Origin: Planctomycetota bacterium
GTDB lineage: Bacteria; Planctomycetota; Planctomycetia; Pirellulales; Pirellulaceae
Assembly: GCA_014238905.1 (NCBI GenBank)
Contig: JABAAE010000021.1
Coordinates: 1 to 43,681, forward strand
Direction of reading: 5' to 3'
Length of the DNA: 43,681 bases
Part shown: positions 36,894-43,681 of the stretch, in pieces
How the letters are laid out: each line of letters starts with the position of its first letter
How positions within the stretch are numbered: the stretch's first letter is position 1
Position numbers and translations under genes: made by a program
The notes under the pieces: model-generated
Database searches by the model: none
The model's input: only the letters and a program-made list of their open reading frames with translations
What the model was told of the DNA's origin: nothing

Positions 36894-38820
36894 CTCCACT
36901 GCCGGCCTGGATGTTCCGACTCAGGGCAGTCCCCAGGACGGGGTTATGCCCCTGACGCATGAGATGCTCTCCAACTGGTCAAGCGGAGACCTGTTCGGAT
37001 TAACTCAAAATGCAGGAATGGGCTGGGATCCAGCCAAAATGATGGGCCCCCAGTACCTGCTATTAAGTACCCAGGGTGGTCTGCGAGCACCCGATGGGAA
37101 GCCAATCGCACTCGGTTTTCACACGGGGCATTTCGAAGTCGGGCTCCTCGTTGAAGCCGCCGCTAAAACCATCGCCGCGGCCGATGGCCTCCCTTTTGCG
37201 GCTTATTGCAGCGACCCCTGCGATGGTCGCAGCCAGGGAACCACCGGCATGTTTGACAGCCTGCCGTATCGTAATGATGCCGCTATGACGATGAGACGCA
37301 TGATTCGGTCACTGCCCACCCGCAAAGGGGTTCTCGGCATTGCCACCTGTGACAAGGGACTACCGGCGATGATGATGGCTCTGGCAGGGTGTAAAGAAAT
37401 CCCTAGTGTCATCGTACCAGGCGGGGTCACGCTCCCTCCGGCTAACGGGGAAGACACGGGAAAAGTCCAAACCATTGGCGCACGGTATGTTCATGGCGAA
37501 ATCACCCTCAAGGAGGCCTCTCAAGCAGGTTGCCGCGCTTGCGGATCCGCAGGAGGTGGTTGCCAGTTTCTGGGAACCGCAGCGACCTCCCAAGTGGTCG
37601 CCGAGGCGATGGGCTTGGCGATTCCTCATTCGGCCCTCATCCCCAGCGGGCAAGAGATCTGGAAGCAAATGGCAAGGGACAGCGCCGCTGTCCTGATGGA
37701 CCTGTCGAGAGAAAACAAGTTTACCCACCCCGCCTTCAACCAGCGAGCCATACGCAACGCCATGGCCGTGCATGCTGCGTTTGGCGGGTCCACCAATTTA
37801 CTTTTGCATATACCGGCCATCGCGTTTTCAGCCGACATAGATCGACCAACGGTAGATGATTGGCAAACGGTCAACCGCGCTGTCCCCCGATTTGTCGATG
37901 TCTTGCCAAATGGCCCCAGCAACTATTTCACCCTGCAGGTCTACCTGGCGGGCGGGGTTCCAGAAGTCATGTGGCACTTGCGGGAACAAAACCTGATAGA
38001 CGGCTCAGCTCTTTCGGTCACCGGCGCGAATCTAGACACCATACTCGATCAGTGGAAGCATTCTGAACGCCGTAAACGAATGCGGGAATTGCTTTTTGTG
38101 AAAGACAAAGTGGATCCCGACGATGTGATTATTCCACCCTCCGAGGCGATTCGCCGGGGATTCACCAGCACCGTCTGCTTTCCTACCGGAAATCTCTGCC
38201 CCCAAGGCTCTGTCATCAAGTCGACGGCCATTGATCGATCGCTGGTTGATCAACAAGGGATCTATCGAATGACCGGCCCTGCCAAAGTATTTACCACCGA
38301 ACGGGCGGCAATCGCTGCCATCAAGGGACGAGGCCCCGATTCGGTCGTTGCCGGAGATGTCATCATCCTGGCTGGACGGGGGCCCATGGGGAGCGGAATG
38401 GAAGAGACCTACCAGTTAACCTCGGCACTAAAATTCATTCCGTGGGGAAAAGAAGTCGCGATTGTGACCGATGCACGTTTCTCAGGTGTCAGCACCGGAG
38501 CTTGTATCGGTCATGTGGGACCAGAAGCTCTCCTGGGAGGCCCCATCGGCAAGGTTCGCAATGGCGACCAAATCAGAATTGAGATTGACTGTTTAAAACT
38601 GCAAGGATCGGTTGATTTCATTGGCGATGCCAACACACTCATGACACCTGAAGAAGCCCAACAAACCCTCTTGCAGAGACCGATCAACAGCGAAATCTCC
38701 CCGGATGCTCAACTACCCGATGATACCCGCCTCTGGGCGGCGTTACAGAGCATCAGCGGCGGAACCTGGGGTGGATGTGTTTACGATGTGGATCGAATTG
38801 TCCAAAAACTGCAAAACTGA
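36868..38820 (+). CDS. YjhG/YagF-type dehydratase (IlvD/Edd family), probable D-xylonate dehydratase
   Basis: 650 residues, close to the 655 of E. coli YjhG and YagF, which dehydrate D-xylonate to 2-dehydro-3-deoxy-D-xylonate. Similarity runs from end to end: PLTHEMLSNWSSGDLFGLTQ, NAGMGWDP, YCSDPCDGRSQGTTGMFDSL, CDKGLPAMMMALAG, GCRACGSAGGGCQFLGTAA, AVHAAFGGSTNLLLHIPAIA, SVIKSTAID, DARFSGVSTGACIGHVGPEALLGGPIGK and LPDDTRLWAALQSISGGTWGGC. The cysteines in the first three cysteine-bearing segments are the expected Fe-S ligands. It overlaps the VTT gene's end. Other pentose-acid genes (xylonolactonase, KdxD) are not in the window, so substrate remains inferred. Confidence 0.88.
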   Translation: MSILNRLFNSTAGLDVPTQGSPQDGVMPLTHEMLSNWSSGDLFGLTQNAGMGWDPAKMMGPQYLLLSTQGGLRAPDGKPIALGFHTGHFEVGLLVEAAAKTIAAADGLPFAAYCSDPCDGRSQGTTGMFDSLPYRNDAAMTMRRMIRSLPTRKGVLGIATCDKGLPAMMMALAGCKEIPSVIVPGGVTLPPANGEDTGKVQTIGARYVHGEITLKEASQAGCRACGSAGGGCQFLGTAATSQVVAEAMGLAIPHSALIPSGQEIWKQMARDSAAVLMDLSRENKFTHPAFNQRAIRNAMAVHAAFGGSTNLLLHIPAIAFSADIDRPTVDDWQTVNRAVPRFVDVLPNGPSNYFTLQVYLAGGVPEVMWHLREQNLIDGSALSVTGANLDTILDQWKHSERRKRMRELLFVKDKVDPDDVIIPPSEAIRRGFTSTVCFPTGNLCPQGSVIKSTAIDRSLVDQQGIYRMTGPAKVFTTERAAIAAIKGRGPDSVVAGDVIILAGRGPMGSGMEETYQLTSALKFIPWGKEVAIVTDARFSGVSTGACIGHVGPEALLGGPIGKVRNGDQIRIEIDCLKLQGSVDFIGDANTLMTPEEAQQTLLQRPINSEISPDAQLPDDTRLWAALQSISGGTWGGCVYDVDRIVQKLQN

Positions 38821-38958
38821 CAGAGTGCGGCCCTTATGAGGGCGACAAAAACCACATCCGGAAAACGTTGAATTCCAAATCCCCTCTCCCGGCAACACGG
38901 TTGCCGATTTCTTAAATAGGTGGGCCCTGTCGCTCCTGCCAACCAATACCGATTCGCC

Positions 38959-38986
38959 AAAAAAAACGCCAGCTTGAGCTGGCGTT
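38959..38986 (-). terminator. Rho-independent terminator of the DUF1559 gene
   Basis: On the minus strand the 10-bp perfect stem (aacgccagct and agctggcgtt, two-base loop) is followed by eight T. It lies 51 bases past the DUF1559 stop. As a hairpin it may also slow plus-strand transcription from the dehydratase. Confidence 0.9.
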
Positions 38987-39036
38987 GATGGAATCCAATT
39001 GATGGTTGACCGGGTCGGCCGGTCAGGCCGAAGGGA

Positions 39037-40137
39037 TCAGTCTCTTTCAGGAATTTTTCCATATCCCCGGGAACTGTAGCCGACGCTTCCGCTAACGTCC
39101 TTATAGAGTTTCCTCGAGCCGCCAGTCATCATTTTCGCGTACATGGGGTAGTCCATGCTCTCTGAACTGAGGTACTCAGTTGAGCCATCAAATCGGACCA
39201 CATTGAAACCCTTCCCGTGGTAACTCGCGGGGCGAGAATAAAAATAAGCCGATTCAAAGGCGGCCGCTGACCCATCGTAATCAACCGGTTTGTAGGCCCA
39301 ATCCGGATGCGTCAAATCGACGTATTCGCCGAGATAACCACGTCCTCCGGTGTCCCCGTCGGAATCATCGACGTCATTAAAAAAGTCGTTGTAATTACCA
39401 TCATCACGCTCGTACCAAACCAATCCCATATCAAATTCGAACAGCAGGGGAGAAGCCCCCCGATTCAGCGTGGGAGAATACTGGTTCCAAACGGTTGCGT
39501 CAGCATTGTCACCAGCCAAAATCGTGTTGGCACTACCATCACGAAGATCCGCAATACTCACCTTTGGAACCCCCGGAGCCTTGACGATAATTCCGCCAGC
39601 GCCGATGTTCGTGGCCGAGTTAAAAGCCGACCCATCCAGGTTTGCCAGGTCATAGACCGACCCATCAAACAGGAAATCTCGCATTCCCATATTGGCTCCA
39701 TAACTCATTTGAGGAGAGTTGGGCTCCTGAGAATCCGCGGGACAAACAAACGTTGGCAACCTGGTGCCGTTATAGGCGACCAACCCAGTCTCTTCAATTT
39801 CTTCTGCCAACAACGTCTCATCCATCTCTCTCATGATGGCAATCGCCCAGTTAAACTGATCCGTCGTTCCATCAGCGTAAGTGTGGGTGTAAACCGCTGG
39901 AGGCAATCGTTTTCGGCTACTTTCGTAATTCGTGAAGGCCTTGCCAATTTGCGCCAGATTATTGGCGCACTGCGCACGGCGGGCCGAACGGCGGGCCGCC
40001 TGGACAGCAGGAACGGTCAAGCCAATCAGGATGCCAATGATTGCAATCACAACCAAAAGCTCGATAAGAGTAAATCCACTCCTCGACTTGCCAAGGGATT
40101 TGCCAAGGGGATTGGCGACGGATTTGGTGACGGTCAT
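39037..40137 (-). CDS. DUF1559-family pilin-like protein
   Basis: 366 residues from the ATG at 40137, five or six bases after GGAGG. The N-terminus is basic and contains a small in-frame repeat (LGKSLGKSR), followed by the prepilin cleavage and hydrophobic helix RSGFTLIELLVVIAIIGILIGLTVPAVQAAR. Processing before the phenylalanine of GFTLIE is expected. The DUF1559 body, highly expanded in planctomycetes, shows CANNLAQIGKAFTNYESS, FVCPADSQEPNS, GSANTILAGDN, and the closing GKGFNVVRFDGSTEYLS. It probably assembles into a pseudopilus or sits on the cell surface; its exact role is unknown. A strong terminator follows. Confidence 0.92.
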   Translation of the reverse strand: MTVTKSVANPLGKSLGKSRSGFTLIELLVVIAIIGILIGLTVPAVQAARRSARRAQCANNLAQIGKAFTNYESSRKRLPPAVYTHTYADGTTDQFNWAIAIMREMDETLLAEEIEETGLVAYNGTRLPTFVCPADSQEPNSPQMSYGANMGMRDFLFDGSVYDLANLDGSAFNSATNIGAGGIIVKAPGVPKVSIADLRDGSANTILAGDNADATVWNQYSPTLNRGASPLLFEFDMGLVWYERDDGNYNDFFNDVDDSDGDTGGRGYLGEYVDLTHPDWAYKPVDYDGSAAAFESAYFYSRPASYHGKGFNVVRFDGSTEYLSSESMDYPMYAKMMTGGSRKLYKDVSGSVGYSSRGYGKIPERD

Positions 40138-40373
40138 TTGACCCTCCAAAGAAAAGATGAGACTATAATGATATGAAAGTACCGCAATTGTGGCGTGAAA
40201 CAAGAAAAAAGTCTACCCTTTTGTCTACCTGCCGGTCGCCTCCATTCCCCGAAACTGACGTTTTTCTGGCAATTCCGCTTGCCTTTTGTCGATTCTTCCG
40301 CCATCGAGCACCGTGACCGCGGTGCTCTCATCGAATCGCCGAGATTTGCCCCCCTCGGCAACATACTTTCGTT

Positions 40374-41018
40374 TTGCCCCCAACCTGGAACGACACCTTG
40401 ATTTTTGAACTAAGCGAACTGGAGCCATTCGAAGCTTTTATTTTCGACTGCGACGGGACTTTAACCAATTCCATGCCCCTTCATTATGTCGCCTGGCGGG
40501 ATACGATGGCCAAATATGGCATCGATTTCCCCGAGGAAAAGTTCTATAGCATGGCCGGTATGCCCAGCGACAAAGTCATCGCTACACTGTCCAACGAGCA
40601 ATCGGTCACAGTGGACGTCCAAGCCGCTCTCAACGCCAAAGAAGACGAGTTCCTGAGAAATCTACCATTGTTGAAAAAACTCGATTTTACCGTAGGCATT
40701 GCGGAAAAATTCCAAGGAAGCAAGCCCATGGCCGTCGCCAGCGGTGGAACTTTGCCCATTGTGATGGCGCAACTGGAACATCTCGGCATTACCCGTCTTT
40801 TCCAAACAATCGTCACCGCTGAACACACCAAAAAGCATAAACCTGAGCCAGACGTCTTTCTGGAAGCGGCGCGGCGTTTAAACGTTCAGCCGGCGAACTG
40901 CCTGGTGTTTGAAGATGCCGATTTGGGGGTTCAAGCGGCCGCAGCGGCAGGCATGAAGTGGATCGATATTCGCCAAAAACCACAAATTAGTTTGCCTGCA
41001 CCTCATTTAGGTTCATAA
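40374..41018 (+). CDS. HAD-superfamily phosphatase (beta-phosphoglucomutase-like)
   Basis: 214 residues if started at TTG 40374; another TTG at 40398 has GGAA seven bases ahead and may be the true start. HAD motif I is FIFDCDGTLTNSMPLHYVAW (nucleophile Asp, general acid Asp), motif II AVASGG, motif III lysine in HTKKHKPEPDVFLEAARRL and motif IV FEDADLGVQAAAAAGM. The cap is the small helical type typical of beta-phosphoglucomutase and related sugar-phosphate phosphatases. It cleaves or moves phosphate on a sugar phosphate; substrate unknown. It diverges from the DUF1559 gene and stands alone. Confidence 0.87.
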   Translation: MPPTWNDTLIFELSELEPFEAFIFDCDGTLTNSMPLHYVAWRDTMAKYGIDFPEEKFYSMAGMPSDKVIATLSNEQSVTVDVQAALNAKEDEFLRNLPLLKKLDFTVGIAEKFQGSKPMAVASGGTLPIVMAQLEHLGITRLFQTIVTAEHTKKHKPEPDVFLEAARRLNVQPANCLVFEDADLGVQAAAAAGMKWIDIRQKPQISLPAPHLGS

Positions 41019-41114
41019 TTAGGCTCGGTTGGGAACCGCTTTGGCATCCAGGCCAGATCTAAGCCCATCCAGGCCGAATACGAACCTAATCACTCTCTAC
41101 ACGGTGCGATAACA

Positions 41115-42461
41115 ATGAGAACCGCCCTCCAAGCGACGTTGGGTTTGCCCGCCAGAACCAGCCTCGGGCCGATTTTTCAATGCCTCGTTGGAATCGGATT
41201 CTTTTTTCTGGGCGATATCCCCACAACCGTTGACGCCGATGAAATCCGCCTCAGACGGGGCGGTTCCTATCAGGGCACCATTCTGAAAATGCCCGAAGAG
41301 ACCGGTGGTTTCTATGAATTCAAATTAGCCAATGGGGGTCTGATCCGACTTGCCAAGAGCGAAGTCGACTCCATCTCTGAGCCGCAGTCCTCTTTGGTAG
41401 AGTACCAGGAGGCTTTGACAAAGGTTGACTTGGAAACGGTCAAAGGACAGCTTTTGATCGCCGACTGGTGCCGAGACAATCGGCTTAGAATTCAACGGGC
41501 ATTCCATTTACGCAAAATCATCGCCTTGGACCCGGATCACCAACTCGCTCGCCGTTTACTGGGATACGAGCAAGACAAACGGACGGGAAAATGGGTTTTG
41601 CTCACCGAGTACTTTCAGTCCATTGGCTACATCCGCAACGGCACGTCGATGCAATTACCATTAGCCAAGGTCGTGGAGACAGAAAAGAAGACCCATGATG
41701 ACGCCGTACGAAAATGGCAATCCGACATTCAAGTTTGGTTAAGACTCCTCAACAATCAAAAAAGATACGCCGAAGTCCGTCAAAAGCTGGAAGACATTGA
41801 CGACGTCAAGACGGTCCCCATTCTGATTCAAAAATACAACCAGCTTGGCGCTCGTGGAAAACTCTCGGACAACGATCGGGAACTGAAGTCGTTTCTGATG
41901 ATGATTATTGCGAAATTCGACGTGCTTTCGGCGAGGACCTTCCTCGCCAATGAGGCCCTTTTTCAACCCAATGACGTCCTGCAGGATGAAGCCGAGCAAT
42001 ATGCTTCTGACCTTTATAGCGTATGGCTTGCCAAATACCTGATCACCCGTCTGAATCGCATTTCACCGGCCGAAAGGCTCGAAAAACGGGATCAAACAGT
42101 CGCCCTGGAGGCCCAGATGATTAACCGGGCAGCCACCATTCTGAAAAACCTGGAAGTCGATGTCAGTGACGCGATTCTGCCCCTGATCAACCTGCTTTAT
42201 ATCGACCGCGTGTTACCAGCCATTACGACCGGGAAAAAGGGGAATCTAGGCGGTGCCACCTTCGACAAAAATGGAGGGGTCGGCATGCAACAGGGCGCAC
42301 CCAAACCCAAAAAGAGGCCGGTTCGCATCGAGAACGAACAGGTCAAGGTGACCTTGTTAATCCTGACTGAGCAACGATTCGAGTACAGCAAGCTGGACTG
42401 GCTGAATTGGTACCTCTCCAAAACCCTTCCTCCCAGCATTGATTTGCGGCGGACCGAGTAA
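41115..42461 (+). CDS. Hypothetical exported protein, planctomycete type
   Basis: 448 residues. A hydrophobic segment (residues about 18-35, IFQCLVGIGFFFLGD) follows a basic N-terminus and may be a signal peptide or anchor. Next comes DEIRLRRGGSYQGTILKMPE and ANGGLIRLAKSEVDSISE, a beta-rich unit resembling the small RNA-binding-like or SHD-type domains that open many planctomycete exported proteins. A helical part with TPR-like spacing follows (QRAFHLRKIIALDPDHQLARRLLGY, then KRTGKWVLLTEYF). The remainder is mainly helical, interrupted by a Gly-rich linker (GGATFDKNGGVGMQQGAPK). No catalytic motif was recognised. It ends upstream of the rRNA promoter. Confidence 0.7.
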   Translation: MRTALQATLGLPARTSLGPIFQCLVGIGFFFLGDIPTTVDADEIRLRRGGSYQGTILKMPEETGGFYEFKLANGGLIRLAKSEVDSISEPQSSLVEYQEALTKVDLETVKGQLLIADWCRDNRLRIQRAFHLRKIIALDPDHQLARRLLGYEQDKRTGKWVLLTEYFQSIGYIRNGTSMQLPLAKVVETEKKTHDDAVRKWQSDIQVWLRLLNNQKRYAEVRQKLEDIDDVKTVPILIQKYNQLGARGKLSDNDRELKSFLMMIIAKFDVLSARTFLANEALFQPNDVLQDEAEQYASDLYSVWLAKYLITRLNRISPAERLEKRDQTVALEAQMINRAATILKNLEVDVSDAILPLINLLYIDRVLPAITTGKKGNLGGATFDKNGGVGMQQGAPKPKKRPVRIENEQVKVTLLILTEQRFEYSKLDWLNWYLSKTLPPSIDLRRTE

Positions 42462-42698
42462 CCGACTGATCCTTGGAGTTTCAGATCGTTACCTATTGCG
42501 ATCATTACCCGACGCAGTGCGGGTACTTCGTCGGACCGGGACACTAAAACCGAGGCAATTTAGAAATCGTCTAAAAAAGGTTTCATTTCTAAACATCCAG
42601 ATTCCGAATGTAATACACTTCGGTGATAGGCTTCTTTCGGTCAATCGAGAGTCTCGGTCAGCATTCTGGACTTTTTTCAGAATTTTGTCCGAACGCGG

Positions 42699-42726
42699 TT
42701 GACTACCGGATTCTGATCCGTAAGAT
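42699..42726 (+). promoter_or_regulatory. Probable rRNA promoter
   Basis: TTGACT (-35) and TAAGAT (-10) are separated by 16 bases, a close fit to the housekeeping sigma consensus, about 210 bases before the 16S gene. No stronger candidate was seen in the region, but start sites were not measured. Confidence 0.6.
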
Positions 42727-42763
42727 AGTCCTTTCCCAAGTGACGAGAGTCACGCGGGTAATT

Positions 42764-42776
42764 TGTTCTTTGAAAA
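42764..42776 (+). promoter_or_regulatory. rrn boxA antitermination element
   Basis: The sequence tgttctttgaaaa matches the boxA consensus (tgctctttaaca-like) found in the leaders of bacterial rRNA operons, where NusB/S10 bind the nascent RNA. It sits about 38 bases past the -10 element. Confidence 0.65.
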
Positions 42777-42935
42777 TTTAGTAGTGAACTTCCAAATCAA
42801 TTTCCAACGTGAGATTGTGACGATACTTAAAAAATGTTCCAGGTTGTTTTGATTCACAACCTGGTCTCAGACAAACTTTTCGGCTAGACATCTGTGGTGG
42901 TTAATCTTCGGATTGGCTTCTGCAGTATTCATAAA

Positions 42936-43681
<746 letters not shown>

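Noticed and set aside
36868..38820. Dihydroxy-acid dehydratase IlvD or phosphogluconate dehydratase Edd
   Set aside because: Length of 650 and near end-to-end resemblance to YjhG/YagF favour the D-xylonate-type subgroup.
39307..40176. 289-codon plus-strand frame opposite the DUF1559 gene
   Set aside because: Antisense shadow; the minus strand encodes a textbook prepilin signal and DUF1559 motifs.

Overview
The window is about 43.7 kb of a chromosome that looks planctomycetal. The partial 16S rRNA at the right edge has planctomycete-like signatures. The protein content points the same way: a DUF1559 pilin-like protein, a DUF1501 Tat-exported protein, an SLA1-homology (SHD1) secreted protein, and archaeal-type C1-cofactor genes on a bacterial chromosome. 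Base composition is mixed, roughly half G+C by eye. Many genes lack a clear Shine-Dalgarno sequence and several appear to start with GTG or TTG. I cannot assign a genus. No phage, IS element, CRISPR array or tRNA was recognised.

Layout, left to right. A terminator from an upstream gene (23-57) is followed by a secreted PQQ-type beta-propeller protein. Next come a methyltransferase-TPR protein and, convergent to it, a kinase-TPR-dioxygenase fusion (2.5-6.3 kb). Then come a small planctomycete-type basic protein, an SHD1 protein, an ArsR-type regulator, rdgB, a DCC-family protein, a large RTX-type metzincin protease, and the soluble transhydrogenase sthA.

From 23.05 kb back to 16.1 kb on the minus strand lies a tightly packed operon. 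In transcription order it encodes a dihydropteroate-synthase-related protein, pabB, pabA, a DUF447 protein, a beta-RFAP synthase, pdxJ and dapA. The first five make a coherent branch: PabAB makes the precursor of p-aminobenzoate, and beta-RFAP synthase condenses p-aminobenzoate with PRPP, the committed step towards tetrahydromethanopterin. The DHPS-like and DUF447 proteins belong to families linked to that archaeal-type C1 cofactor. This is the most notable system in the window.

Divergent from it are nagA and a DUF1501 gene, then an enolase-superfamily enzyme, a NarL-type response regulator and tsaE (minus strand). The translation/nucleotide block rpsB-tsf-pyrH-frr follows at 29.8-33.3 kb. 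After it come a four-helix membrane protein, a lipoprotein, a Gfo/Idh/MocA oxidoreductase, a VTT/DedA-like membrane protein overlapping a YjhG/YagF-type sugar-acid dehydratase, the DUF1559 protein, a HAD phosphatase and a secreted hypothetical protein. The window ends in an rrn promoter, a boxA-containing leader and the first half of a 16S rRNA gene.

A recurring feature is short perfect tandem repeats (10-21 bp units) in intergenic DNA at 6583, 16019, 29044, 30645 and 30864. Start codons were chosen by ribosome-binding site and family alignment from memory; no database search was run.
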